DNA of 64,000 nucleotides from Streptomyces umbrinus (GTDB taxonomy: Bacteria > Actinomycetota > Actinomycetes > Streptomycetales > Streptomycetaceae), in assembly GCF_030817415.1 (NCBI RefSeq), contig NZ_JAUSZI010000002.1, forward strand, positions 9,647,501 to 9,711,500. Reading direction: 5' to 3'. Below are positions 55,293 through 63,843 of the stretch, one piece after another (the first letter of the stretch is position 1; every line of letters starts with the position of its first letter). The notes beneath the pieces are model-generated. The model worked only from the letters and a program-made list of their open reading frames with translations, had not been told where the DNA came from and made no database searches. The position numbers and the translations under genes are program-made.

Positions 55293-57398
55293 TCAGGAAT
55301 TGAGCGACTTCTTGATGAAATCGAGATCCAGCCTGAGCAGGGTGTCTATCACGCCCTCCTGTGTCACCGAGTGCGTGGCTCCCGGCAGCGGAAGCACGGT
55401 GTGCGGCCGGCCCGCGGCGAGCAGCGCCGCCGAGAACCGCAGCATGTGTGCGGGCGCCACATTGTCGTCGGCCATCCCATGTACGAGCATCAAGGGGCGC
55501 GTGAGCTTGTGCGCGTGGGCCACCAGGGAGCAGCGTTCGTAGTTCTCCGGCTGGACGTCCGGGTGGCCCATGAACCGTTCCTTCCAGTGCGTGTCGTACA
55601 GCCGCAGATCGGTCGGGGCCGCGCCCGCGACCGCCGCGTGGAACACGTCGGGCCGGTGCAGCACGGCCCCCGCCGCGAGATAGCCGCCGAACGACCAGCC
55701 CCGGATGGCCACGCGTCCCGTGTCCAGTTCGGGGAAGAGCTCCGCGGCCGCGCGTACGGCGTCCGCCTGGTCCTCGATCACGGGCATGAGCTGGTCCCCG
55801 TGGATGGCGGTCTCCCAGGCCCGGTCGCGCCCCGGCGTTCCCCGGCCGTCGACGCACAGCACCGCGAAGCCCTGGTCGGCGAACCACTGGTTCACGGCGT
55901 GGTGCCAGGCGGCGGCCTTCACGACCTTCTGCGCGCCGGGCCCCGCGTACGAGTGCACGATCACGGGCAGACGGCCCGCCCCCGGTTCGTTCGACGTCGG
56001 CAGGTACAGCGCCGCCCGCAACTCCCGCTCGCCGAGGGTCAGGAAGCGGGGGCGCGGCTCGGTCACGGGCCGCTCGGCCAGCACCCGGATCCGCCCGGCC
56101 GGTCCGCCGTCCCGATGCACCGTCACCGTCTGCCCGTCGAGGGTGGTGCTGTCCAGGACGGCGGTGTCGCCCCCGACGGTGGCGCGGTGCACACCCGGCT
56201 CGTCGGTCAGCCGCTCGAAGCCCTTCTCCGGGTCGTACGACCAGACGTGCGTCTCTGTCGGCTCCTCGGACGCCGTGAAGTAGAGCCGGTCGCCCACGAC
56301 ACCGAGCAGTTCGTGGACGTACATGCTCTCCGGGGTGCGCACTCCCGTTTCTGTCAACAGGAGTCCGCGTGTCCCCTCCTGGGTGGTGAGGACGAGACCG
56401 GCGGTGGCGGTGGTGGCCGGGGTTCCGGGTATGAACTCCAGCCAGGCGGCGTCGCGGAGATGGTGGAGCGTCGTGGTCAGGCCCGTGGAGGAACCGATCC
56501 TGAGCAGATACGCCGAGCGCTGGTCCCTGGTCTGCACGACGGCGGAGGGCCCGGCGTCGTCCCAGGCCGCGTGCACGACGTACTCGAAGGACGGGTCGGT
56601 CCAATCGCCCGCCGGATGCGGCCCGGAAGCTTCCTTGGGGAGCCGTGCCTCGACGCGCTCGCCGTCGAGGCCCACCACGTGCAGCGACAGCTCGGCGTTG
56701 GCGGTGCCCGCGGCCGGGTAGCGGATCGCGCGCGGCGGACGCGTCGGGTCCGCCGGATCGCTGATGAACCACTGCTGGACCGGCGCGTTGTCGACCCGCA
56801 CCACCAGCAGCGCGTCCCCGTCCGGCGACCACCAGAACGACCCTGTGCGGTGCAGTGACTCGGCCGAGACGTGGTCGGAGAGCCCGTACGTGATCTCCGG
56901 GCCCTCCGGCCTGGCCAGCGCGCGGTCGGCCGTGCCGTCGATGCGTACGACCCGGAGGGCGCCGTCACTCACGTACGCGATGCGGGAGCCGTCGGGGCTC
57001 GGGTGCGGGGCGACGACCGGGCCCGCGGTGGGGATCCGGCGCGGGACGCCCTCGTCCGTGCGTACGGCCCACAGGGCGCCCGAGAGGGCGAACACGACCA
57101 GGCGGACGGCCGTGTCGGTGGCGTACGAGACGATCCCCGCGCTCGTCTCGCGCGCCCGCTCGCGGCGGATCCGCTCTGCCTCCGGGACCTCGCCGCTGTC
57201 GCCGAGCGCGAGCGGGTCGGCGAGCAGCCGCTCCTCGCCGTTCTCGTACAGCCAGAGCAGGCCCGTCGTGGAGCGGCCGCTCGTGGTGCGCAGGAAGACG
57301 ACGCGGTCGCCGTCCGGCGAGACGGTGAAGCCGCGCGGCACACCGAGGGAGAAGCGTTTCGTACGGGCGTGCTGCAGGGGCAGGTCTTCGGCGGTCAC
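55293..57398 (-). CDS. S9 family prolyl oligopeptidase / dipeptidyl-peptidase IV-like
   Basis: Cytosolic serine peptidase of about 701 residues. Residues about 15-440 are a beta-propeller with repeated SPDG blades. Residues about 450-700 are the alpha/beta-hydrolase domain: nucleophile serine in RGWSFGGYLAAG, aspartate in HGMADDNVAP and histidine in GATHSVTQEG. It likely trims N-terminal dipeptides from proline-containing peptides. The GTG start has AAGGG about 8 nt upstream; a longer frame would run antisense through the HipA-like gene. No signal peptide is seen. Confidence 0.9.
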   Translation of the reverse strand: MTAEDLPLQHARTKRFSLGVPRGFTVSPDGDRVVFLRTTSGRSTTGLLWLYENGEERLLADPLALGDSGEVPEAERIRRERARETSAGIVSYATDTAVRLVVFALSGALWAVRTDEGVPRRIPTAGPVVAPHPSPDGSRIAYVSDGALRVVRIDGTADRALARPEGPEITYGLSDHVSAESLHRTGSFWWSPDGDALLVVRVDNAPVQQWFISDPADPTRPPRAIRYPAAGTANAELSLHVVGLDGERVEARLPKEASGPHPAGDWTDPSFEYVVHAAWDDAGPSAVVQTRDQRSAYLLRIGSSTGLTTTLHHLRDAAWLEFIPGTPATTATAGLVLTTQEGTRGLLLTETGVRTPESMYVHELLGVVGDRLYFTASEEPTETHVWSYDPEKGFERLTDEPGVHRATVGGDTAVLDSTTLDGQTVTVHRDGGPAGRIRVLAERPVTEPRPRFLTLGERELRAALYLPTSNEPGAGRLPVIVHSYAGPGAQKVVKAAAWHHAVNQWFADQGFAVLCVDGRGTPGRDRAWETAIHGDQLMPVIEDQADAVRAAAELFPELDTGRVAIRGWSFGGYLAAGAVLHRPDVFHAAVAGAAPTDLRLYDTHWKERFMGHPDVQPENYERCSLVAHAHKLTRPLMLVHGMADDNVAPAHMLRFSAALLAAGRPHTVLPLPGATHSVTQEGVIDTLLRLDLDFIKKSLNS

Positions 57399-57449
57399 AG
57401 GTGATCCCTTCGTGCGAGTGGACGGGGAACGCCCCAGTAACCTGGGGCG

Positions 57450-58217
57450 ATGCTCAAGGAAGTCAGCGCGACCCGCTATGTCACGCCGTTGCGTGAGGGC
57501 GGCTCGCTGCCGGGGCTCGTCGAGGCGGACGATCTCGGAACGTACGTCATGAAGTTCACCGGCGCCGGACAGGGACGGAAGACCCTCGTCGCGGAGGTCG
57601 TCTGTGGTGAACTCGCCCGTCGCCTGGGCCTGCGCGTACCCGGCCTGGTCACGATCGGGCTCGATCCGGTCATCGGGCTCGGTGAACCGGACCAGGAAGT
57701 GCAGGAGTTGCTCAAGTCGAGCGGGGGGCTGAATCTCGGGATGGATTTCCTCTCCCGGGCGATCGGCTTCGACGCTCTCGCGCACCAGGTGAGCCCGGAA
57801 GAAGCCGGGAGGAACGTCTGGTTCGACGCGTTGGTCAACAATGTCGACCGATCGTGGCGAAACCCTAACATGCTGGTTCGGCACGGCGACCTGTGGCTCA
57901 TCGACCACGGCGCCACCATGATCTGGCACCACAACTGGCCCGGCGCGGCGGCCTCCGCGGCCAAGCCGTACGACGCCACCGACCACGCACTCGCGCCGTT
58001 CGGCCCCGATATCGCCTCCGCCGCCGCGGAGTTGGCGCCCCGTGTCACCGAGGACCTGCTCGCCGAGGTGACCGCGGCGATCCCGGAGGAGTGGCTGCGG
58101 GACGAGCCGGGGTTCGAGTCGACGGACGCGCTCAGGCGCGCGTACGCGGAGCCGCTGCTCGCCCGCGCCGCCACGATTCACGAGCGCGTCCGGACGAGCC
58201 AGGAGGGCACGAAGTGA
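57450..58217 (+). CDS. HipA-like kinase family protein
   Basis: A 255-residue protein resembling the kinase core of HipA (HipA_2 type) but lacking the HipA N-terminal domain. Visible features are the nucleotide-binding strand TYVMKFTGAGQGRKTLVAEV (lysine in VMKF), WFDALVNNVDRSWRNPNMLV (catalytic D/N segment, about residues 123-142) and WLIDHGATM (metal-binding aspartate, about 151). The lipid or protein substrate is unknown. The stop overlaps the GTG of the DUF3037 gene, so the two act together. It is divergent from the S9 peptidase. Confidence 0.8.
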   Translation: MLKEVSATRYVTPLREGGSLPGLVEADDLGTYVMKFTGAGQGRKTLVAEVVCGELARRLGLRVPGLVTIGLDPVIGLGEPDQEVQELLKSSGGLNLGMDFLSRAIGFDALAHQVSPEEAGRNVWFDALVNNVDRSWRNPNMLVRHGDLWLIDHGATMIWHHNWPGAAASAAKPYDATDHALAPFGPDIASAAAELAPRVTEDLLAEVTAAIPEEWLRDEPGFESTDALRRAYAEPLLARAATIHERVRTSQEGTK

Positions 58218-58615
58218 GCGAGCGCGACGGCCGTGACGGTCGTGACGTCTATGAGTACGCCCTGCTGCGGGTCGTGCCCCGGGTCGAGCGGGGGGAGTAC
58301 TTCAACGCGGGCGTGCTCGTGTACTGCCGCGCGAAGTCCTTCGTGGCCGCCCACACCCATCTCGACGAGACCAAACTGCGGGCCCTCGACCCGGAGGCGG
58401 ACGCGCCCGGGGTCCGGGCCGCTCTGCGCGCCGTCGAGGGCGTCTGCGCCGGGGGAGCGGCGGCGGGTCAGGCCGCGCGCGACGACGCCGGGCGGCGCTT
58501 CCGCTGGCTGATCGCGCCCCGCTCCACGGTCGTACAGCCGGGGCCCGTGCACACAGGTCTCACGGCGGATCCCGCCGCCGAGGCGTTGCGGCTGCTCGAC
58601 CTGCTGGTCAGGTAA
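58214..58615 (+). CDS. DUF3037 family protein
   Basis: A 133-residue protein of unknown function. The family pattern YEYALLRVVPRVERGEYFNA and GVLVYCRAKSFVAAHTHLD is clear, ending with a short LTADPAAEALRLLDLLV segment. The GTG start overlaps the HipA-like stop (GTGA). This two-gene pairing with a HipA-like kinase recurs in bacteria as I recall, and may form a regulator/kinase module. Confidence 0.78.
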   Translation: MSERDGRDGRDVYEYALLRVVPRVERGEYFNAGVLVYCRAKSFVAAHTHLDETKLRALDPEADAPGVRAALRAVEGVCAGGAAAGQAARDDAGRRFRWLIAPRSTVVQPGPVHTGLTADPAAEALRLLDLLVR

Positions 58616-58640
58616 TGGCTCACACCGGCCCACCAGGCCG

Positions 58641-58669
58641 TTGACACTGGGTGCCAAGGCTTCTAGCGT
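58641..58669 (+). promoter_or_regulatory. Probable HrdB-type promoter of the SDR operon
   Basis: TTGACA (58641-58646), a 17-bp spacer and TAGCGT (58664-58669) fit the main vegetative sigma factor of Streptomyces. The start codon follows about 100 bp downstream, leaving an untranslated leader of roughly 95 nt. Confidence 0.6.
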
Positions 58670-58772
58670 CACGTCTGCTGAAGGTACTAAGCGGTCGCTC
58701 ACCAGAGGGGCGTACCGTGAGAGCCGCAGGTTTGGTCTTTCAAGGGCTTCCCAAGGGCGAGGAGAACCAGCA

Positions 58773-59534
58773 ATGTCCACCTCAGAGCAGCGCGTCGCCG
58801 TAGTCACCGGTGCCGCGCGCGGCATCGGCGCCGCGACCGCCGTACGACTGGCCGCCGAGGGCCGCGCCGTCGCGGTGATCGACCTCGACGAGGCCGCGTG
58901 CAAGGACACCGTGGAGAAGATCACCGCCGCCGGCGGCAGGGCGATCGCGGTGGGCGCCGACGTCTCCGACGAGGCGCAGGTCGAGGCCGCCGTGGCGCGC
59001 GTCGCCGAGGAGCTCGGGGCGCCGACGATCCTGGTGAACAACGCGGGCGTGCTCCGCGACAACCTGCTGTTCAAGATGAGCGTGTCGGACTGGGACACGG
59101 TCCTGAACGTGCACCTGCGCGGCTCCTTCCTGATGACGCGGGCCGTCCAGAAGTACATGGTGGACGCCAAGTTCGGCCGCGTCGTCAACCTCTCCTCCTC
59201 CTCCGCGCTCGGCAACCGCGGTCAGGTCAACTACTCCGCCGCCAAGGCCGGTCTGCAGGGCTTCACCAAGACCCTCGCGTTCGAGCTCGGCAAGTTCGGC
59301 GTCACCGCGAACGCCGTCGCGCCCGGCTTCATCGTCACCGACATGACCGCCGCCACCGCCGAGCGGGTCGGTATGGGCTTCGAGGAGTTCCAGGCCGCGG
59401 CCGCCACCCAGATCCCGGTCCAGCGCGTCGGCAACCCGGACGACATCGCCAACGCGATCGCCTTCTTCACGGGCGACGCGGCCGGCTTCGTCTCCGGCCA
59501 GGTGCTGTACGTGGCCGGCGGACCGCTCAACTAG
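58773..59534 (+). CDS. fabG: SDR family 3-oxoacyl-ACP reductase-like (FabG-type)
   Basis: NADPH-dependent short-chain reductase of 253 residues. Motifs are TGAARGIG (residues 13-20), NNAG (about 89-92), the serine of NLSSSSALGN, the active YSAAK (about 154-158) and a final SGQVLYVAGGP. The best match is FabG of fatty-acid synthesis, but Streptomyces have many FabG-like paralogues and no other fab genes are present here. GAGGAG lies about 8 nt before the ATG. It is followed 17 bp later by a second SDR gene on the same strand. Confidence 0.85.
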   Translation: MSTSEQRVAVVTGAARGIGAATAVRLAAEGRAVAVIDLDEAACKDTVEKITAAGGRAIAVGADVSDEAQVEAAVARVAEELGAPTILVNNAGVLRDNLLFKMSVSDWDTVLNVHLRGSFLMTRAVQKYMVDAKFGRVVNLSSSSALGNRGQVNYSAAKAGLQGFTKTLAFELGKFGVTANAVAPGFIVTDMTAATAERVGMGFEEFQAAAATQIPVQRVGNPDDIANAIAFFTGDAAGFVSGQVLYVAGGPLN

Positions 59535-59551
59535 GGCCGGGGGACAGGAAC

Positions 59552-60307
59552 ATGACCACTGTGGAACTCTCGGGCAAGGTGGCCCTCATCACCGGCGCCA
59601 GCCGCGGCATCGGCTACGGCGTCGCCGAGGCGCTGCTCGCCCGCGGCGACCGGGTGTGCATCACCGGCCGCAACGAGGACGCGCTCAAGGAGGCAGTCGA
59701 GACGCTCGGCGCCGACCGCGTGATCGGCGTGCCGGGCAAGGCCCACGACGAGGCCCACCAGGCCATCGCTGTCGAACGCACCATGGAGGCGTTCGGCCGC
59801 ATCGACTTCCTGATCAACAACGCCGGTACGAACCCGGTGTTCGGGCCGATCGCCGACCTCGACCTCAACGTGGCACGCAAGGTGTTCGAGACCAACGTCG
59901 TCTCGGCGCTCGGCTTCGCCCAGCGGACCTGGAAGGCGTGGCAGAGCGAGAACGGCGGCGCGATCGTCAACATCTCCTCGCTCGCGGGCGTCCAGGCCTC
60001 GCCGTTCATCGGGGCGTACGGCATCAGCAAGGCCGCGATGATCAACCTGACGCTTCAGCTGGCGCACGAGTTCGCGCCCAAGGTGCGGGTCAACTCCATC
60101 GCGCCCGCCGTCGTCAAGACGCAGTTCGCCAAGGCCCTGTACGAGGGCCGCGAGGAGGAGGCGGCCGCGGGCTACCCCCTCGGCCGGCTCGGCGTACCGT
60201 CGGACATCGGCGGCACCGCCGCGTTCCTGACCTCGGAACAGTCGGACTGGATCACCGGGCAGACGCTGGTGGTCGACGGCGGGAAGTTCCTCAACGCCGG
60301 AGTCTGA
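59552..60307 (+). CDS. SDR family oxidoreductase (second of pair)
   Basis: Short-chain dehydrogenase of 251 residues, co-transcribed with the FabG-like gene. It has TGASRGIG (residues 14-21), NNAGTNP (about 90-96), NISSLAGVQ (serine about 142), YGISK (about 155-159) and GQTLVVDGG. The wording NNAGTNPVFGP and KTWQ-like helix are common in actinobacterial SDRs of unknown substrate. AGGA precedes the ATG closely. A strong hairpin ends the operon. Confidence 0.85.
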   Translation: MTTVELSGKVALITGASRGIGYGVAEALLARGDRVCITGRNEDALKEAVETLGADRVIGVPGKAHDEAHQAIAVERTMEAFGRIDFLINNAGTNPVFGPIADLDLNVARKVFETNVVSALGFAQRTWKAWQSENGGAIVNISSLAGVQASPFIGAYGISKAAMINLTLQLAHEFAPKVRVNSIAPAVVKTQFAKALYEGREEEAAAGYPLGRLGVPSDIGGTAAFLTSEQSDWITGQTLVVDGGKFLNAGV

Positions 60308-60324
60308 CAACGGATCTCGATCGC

Positions 60325-60364
60325 GGACGCCCGGGCGGCTTGGCCGAAAAACGCCCGGGCGTCC
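60325..60364 (+). terminator. Terminator of the SDR operon
   Basis: A perfect 13-bp stem (60325-60337 with 60352-60364; GGACGCCCGGGCG and its complement) with a 14-nt loop, 17 nt after the stop. Confidence 0.78.
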
Positions 60365-60516
60365 ACCTGTCCAGGGTGCTGCCAGGAACGAGACCGTTCC
60401 GACACGTTCCGCGATACTTGCTGATCAAGGGCCCTGCCAGTGTGAAGGCCCATGCGGCCGGGCGCTGCGGTATCGTGCGCCCACCCTTGTGGTATGGCCG
60501 ATCGAGGAGCGTGCGC

Positions 60517-62097
60517 GTGTTCAAGCGGGACAAATACCTGCGTCAGGTGGGGGCGATCACGTCCATATCCCTGGTCGCCGGATGCGGCGTATTCTCCTCG
60601 GACTCCTCCGACGAGGGGAAGTCGATCCTCGTGGGGACGACCAGTGAACCCAGCACACTGGATCCGGCGGCCTCCTGGGACAACTCGTGGGAGTTGTTCC
60701 GCAACGTTCACCAGACCCTCCTGAACTTCCCCGCCGGCGCGTCCGAGCCCGAGCCCGACGCCGCCGAGAGCTGCCGGTTCACCAACGGTTCGAGCACCGT
60801 GTACAGCTGCAAGCTGCGCGAGGGACTGAAGTTCTCCAACGGGCACAAGCTGGACGCCAAGGCCGTCAAGTACTCCATCGACCGGATCAAGAAGATCAAC
60901 GTCAACGGCGGCCCCGCCGGTCTGCTGAACAGCCTCTCCCGGGTCGAGGCGAAGAGCGACCAGGAAGTCGTCTTCCATCTGAACCAGCCCGACGCGACGT
61001 TCCCCTTCGTGCTCTCCACGCCCGCCATGTCGATCGTGGACCCCGAGGAGTACCCAGCGAACGCGCTCCGCAAGGACGGCAAGGTCACCGGCTCGGGCCC
61101 GTACAACCTGGAGTCCTACGAAGAGGGCAAGCAGGCGGAGCTCGTCAAGAACGGCAACTACAAGGGCATCGCGGACCGGAAGAACAGCGCCGTCACCATC
61201 CGCTACTTCCGGGAGTCGGCCGCGATGGCCGACGCCCTCAGGGACAAGCAGATCGACGTCGTCTACCGCGGTCTGGGCGCCTCGGACATCGTGGACATCC
61301 AGGACAACAGTGGGGACGAGGGTCTCCAGCTCGTCGAGAACCCCACCACCGAGATCAGCTATCTGGTGTTCAACCCCAAGGACCCGTGGGCCAAGAAGGT
61401 CTCGGTCCGCAAGGCCATCGCCCAGATCGTCGACCGGCCCGCGCTCGCCCACAACATCTACAAGGACACCGTCGAGCCGCTGTACTCGATGATCCCCAAG
61501 GGCTTGGTCGGACACACCACGGGCTTCTTCGACGACTTCGGGAACCCCAGCGCCAGCAAGGCCAAGCAGATCCTGGCGGAGGACGGCATAACCGAGCCCG
61601 TCCCGCTCACCCTCTGGTACACGACCGACCGCTACGGCTCCCAGACCAAGCCGGCCTTCGAGGAACTGAAGCGCCAGCTGGAGGCCTCCGACCTGTTCAA
61701 GGTCACGCTCAAGAGCCGCCCATGGAAGACGTACGTCGGGGGTTACCAGAAGGGTGAGTACCCGGTCTTCGGACGCGGCTGGTTCCCCGACTTCCCGGAC
61801 GCCGACAACTTCATCGCCCCCTTCGTGGGCGAGCAGAACGCGCTCGGCACGCCGTACGACACCCCTGAGATCACCGGCAAGCTGATCCCCGACTCGCGCC
61901 GGGAGAGCGACCGCGGGGCCGTGGCCGCGGACTTCGAGAAGGCTCAGCAGATCCTCCTGGACGACGCCCGGCTGCTGCCGCTGTGGCAGGGCAAGCAGCA
62001 CGTGGCCGCGAACGAGGAGATCGGCGGCGCCGAGAACGCCATCGACCCGGCGACGATGATGGCGATGTGGGAGCTGTACTGGAAGACCAGCTGGTAG
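60517..62097 (+). CDS. ABC transporter substrate-binding lipoprotein, family 5 (peptide-type)
   Basis: Extracellular lipid-anchored solute-binding protein of about 526 residues. A short basic start (VFKRDKYLRQ) and hydrophobic stretch end in the lipobox LVAGC. The family 5 signature is SEPSTLDPAASWDNSW, then GLKFSNGHKLDAKAVKYSID and SGPYNLESYEEGKQAELVKN; the C-terminal part includes YPVFGRGWFPDFPDADNFI. The ligand is likely an oligopeptide. No permease or ATPase genes follow, so it works with components elsewhere. GAGGAG lies 7 nt before this GTG, favouring it over the GTG two codons upstream. Confidence 0.88.
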   Translation: MFKRDKYLRQVGAITSISLVAGCGVFSSDSSDEGKSILVGTTSEPSTLDPAASWDNSWELFRNVHQTLLNFPAGASEPEPDAAESCRFTNGSSTVYSCKLREGLKFSNGHKLDAKAVKYSIDRIKKINVNGGPAGLLNSLSRVEAKSDQEVVFHLNQPDATFPFVLSTPAMSIVDPEEYPANALRKDGKVTGSGPYNLESYEEGKQAELVKNGNYKGIADRKNSAVTIRYFRESAAMADALRDKQIDVVYRGLGASDIVDIQDNSGDEGLQLVENPTTEISYLVFNPKDPWAKKVSVRKAIAQIVDRPALAHNIYKDTVEPLYSMIPKGLVGHTTGFFDDFGNPSASKAKQILAEDGITEPVPLTLWYTTDRYGSQTKPAFEELKRQLEASDLFKVTLKSRPWKTYVGGYQKGEYPVFGRGWFPDFPDADNFIAPFVGEQNALGTPYDTPEITGKLIPDSRRESDRGAVAADFEKAQQILLDDARLLPLWQGKQHVAANEEIGGAENAIDPATMMAMWELYWKTSW

Positions 62098-62124
62098 CGC
62101 GGGCACTTGGGCACTCGGGCTCGA

Positions 62125-62147
62125 TTGTCAGTGGGCGCCTGTAGGTT
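62125..62147 (+). promoter_or_regulatory. RecA-independent (PafBC-type) DNA-damage promoter of ung
   Basis: TTGTCAGTG (62125-62133), exactly 8 nt, then TAGGTT (62142-62147): a full match to tTGTCRgtg-N8-TAnnnT. Transcription should start near 62154, about 84 nt before the ung GTG. The preceding GCTCGA is shared with the promoter at 63076. Confidence 0.8.
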
Positions 62148-62237
62148 CTGTGCTCTGACGGTGGCCGCGCCTCGCGCGGCCGCCCATGGTCGCGTGCTCC
62201 GCGGCCGTGAAGTGAGCGCACACCGGAGGAAGTTGAC

Positions 62238-62921
62238 GTGACCGACACCGCCATGCTGCCCGAGTCCTGGCGCGGCGTCCTGGGCGAAGAGCTCCAGAAG
62301 CCCTACTTCAAGGAGCTCACCGAGTTCGTCGAGGAGGAGCGCGAGAAGGGTCCCGTCCACCCGCCGCGCGAGGAGGTCTTCGCCGCGCTGGACGCGACGC
62401 CGTACGAGAGCGTGAAGGTGCTCGTCCTCGGCCAGGACCCGTACCACGGCGAGGGCCAGGGCCACGGCCTGTGCTTCTCGGTCCGTCCGGGGGTGAAGAC
62501 CCCGCCCTCGCTGCGCAACATCTACAAGGAGATGCAGGCGGAGCTGGGCACGCCGATCCCGGACAACGGCTATCTGATGCCGTGGGCCGAGCAGGGCGTC
62601 CTGCTGCTCAACGCGGTGCTGACGGTCCGCTCCGGCGAGGCCAACTCGCACAAGGGGAAGGGCTGGGAGAAGTTCACGGACGCGGTGATCCGGGCCGTGG
62701 CCGGCCGGCCCGACCCGGCCGTCTTCGTCCTGTGGGGCAACTACGCGCAGAAGAAGCTCCCGCTCATCGACGAGGAGCGGCACATCGTGGTGAAGGGCGC
62801 CCACCCCTCGCCGCTGTCCGCGAAGAAGTTCTTCGGCTCGCACCCGTTCACGCAGATCAACGAGGCGGTCGCCAAGCAGGGTCACGACCCGATCGACTGG
62901 CGGATCCCCGACCTGGGGTGA
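62238..62921 (+). CDS. ung: Uracil-DNA glycosylase
   Basis: Base-excision repair enzyme that removes uracil from DNA, 227 residues. The family-1 motifs are intact: water-activating GQDPYHGEGQGHGLCFSV (about residues 62-79), LLLNAVLTVRSGEANSHKGK (about 125-144) and the DNA-minor-groove loop HPSPLSAKKFFGSHPF (about 193-208). GGAGGAAG lies 6-7 nt before the GTG. Expression is probably damage-inducible from the upstream PafBC-type promoter. The stop codon lies within a 17-bp tandem duplication. Confidence 0.96.
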   Translation: MTDTAMLPESWRGVLGEELQKPYFKELTEFVEEEREKGPVHPPREEVFAALDATPYESVKVLVLGQDPYHGEGQGHGLCFSVRPGVKTPPSLRNIYKEMQAELGTPIPDNGYLMPWAEQGVLLLNAVLTVRSGEANSHKGKGWEKFTDAVIRAVAGRPDPAVFVLWGNYAQKKLPLIDEERHIVVKGAHPSPLSAKKFFGSHPFTQINEAVAKQGHDPIDWRIPDLG

Positions 62922-62937
62922 TCCCCGACCTGGGGTG
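62904..62937. repeat. 17-bp tandem duplication at the ung 3' end
   Basis: ATCCCCGACCTGGGGTG occurs twice in direct succession. The first copy encodes the last residues and part of the stop codon, so the protein is unchanged. Each copy can form a CCCC...GGGG hairpin. Confidence 0.8.
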
Positions 62938-63075
62938 ACATCACACGTCACCACGTCGCCACCTCACCACGACGCGTGCCACGACCCGCCGCCACGAGGT
63001 CCGGCGGGTCGGTGGGCCGTTCGTCACCGTCCTGGCCCAGTGGCGCGCGGGGCCCCCGGGGCTGCCTGAGCTCGA

Positions 63076-63098
63076 TTGTCAGTCTCTGCCGTTAGCGT
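63076..63098 (+). promoter_or_regulatory. RecA-independent (PafBC-type) promoter of the 63165 gene
   Basis: TTGTCAGTC (63076-63084), 8 nt, then TAGCGT (63093-63098): one mismatch at the last base of the upstream box. It predicts damage-responsive expression of the hypothetical protein downstream. Confidence 0.7.
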
Positions 63099-63164
63099 CG
63101 GGAGAGGTGACGGAACGACCGGCGCGGGCGCTGCGGTCGGCGGACGAGCGTGGAGGACGATCCG

Positions 63165-63740
63165 GTGGCGGAGCAACAGGAACAGGCGGCGGCGGACGCG
63201 ATGATGACCCGGATCGGGCAGATCGCCATGCTCCTCCACGGCGGTGACCGCGAGGAGGCCCGGAGCCGCTTCCTGGACCTGTGGACCGAGATCGGCGAGG
63301 ACGGCGACGCGCTGCACCGCTGCACACTCGCGCACTACATGGCCGACGCCCAGGACGACCCCTCGGACGAACTCGCCTGGGACCTGCGGGCCTTGTCGGC
63401 GGCGGACTCACTGACGGACGTGCGGATCACGGAGCACCCGCAGTCGCTCGCGGTGCGGGCCTTCTATCCCTCCCTCCATCTGAGCCTCGCCGTCGACTAC
63501 GCGAACCTGGGCCGCTCCGAGGCCGCCCGCAGCCATCTGCGCCGGGCCCGCGACACCGTGGGCGTCCTCGGTGACGACGCGCACGGGGACGGTGTCCGGG
63601 CGGGCATCGGCCGCTTGGAGCTGAGACTCGACGAGGAGGGGCCGTCGGGCGGGGCGCCCGAACCGACGCCGGGCCAGACTCCGGGGCAGGGGAGAGGGCC
63701 GGGAGGCGAGACGCTGGGGCCGCCGCGGCAGCGGCCCTAG
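63165..63740 (+). CDS. Conserved hypothetical protein with TPR-like helical repeats
   Basis: A soluble protein of about 191 residues, unrecognised as a named family. Residues about 10-135 look all-helical with TPR-like features (QIAMLLHGGDREEARSRFLD, LHLSLAVDYANLGRSEAARS). The tail after 150 is Gly/Pro-rich and disordered. GGAGG lies 8 nt before this GTG; another GTG lies at 63150. Similar proteins are common in Streptomyces next to ung, from memory. The damage-type promoter upstream suggests a link to repair, but the role is unknown. Confidence 0.72.
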   Translation: MAEQQEQAAADAMMTRIGQIAMLLHGGDREEARSRFLDLWTEIGEDGDALHRCTLAHYMADAQDDPSDELAWDLRALSAADSLTDVRITEHPQSLAVRAFYPSLHLSLAVDYANLGRSEAARSHLRRARDTVGVLGDDAHGDGVRAGIGRLELRLDEEGPSGGAPEPTPGQTPGQGRGPGGETLGPPRQRP

Positions 63741-63742
63741 AA

Positions 63743-63779
63743 GCCGTAGCGTGGTCTGCAGGAGCCGTAGCGTGGTCTT
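63743..63779. repeat. Short direct repeat (2 x 16 bp)
   Basis: AGCCGTAGCGTGGTCT occurs at 63743-63758 and again at 63764-63779, between the convergent genes. No function is evident. Confidence 0.65.
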
Positions 63780-63843
63780 CCGGGCTTGTACGTCGCCCTG
63801 GTCCGGGTCTGTACGCCACCCCCGTTGATCGGCGCCCCGTCGG

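Noticed and set aside
55293..58181. 962-codon version of the S9 peptidase
   Set aside because: The first 260 codons are antisense to the HipA-like kinase and DUF3037 genes; the family start lies at 57398.
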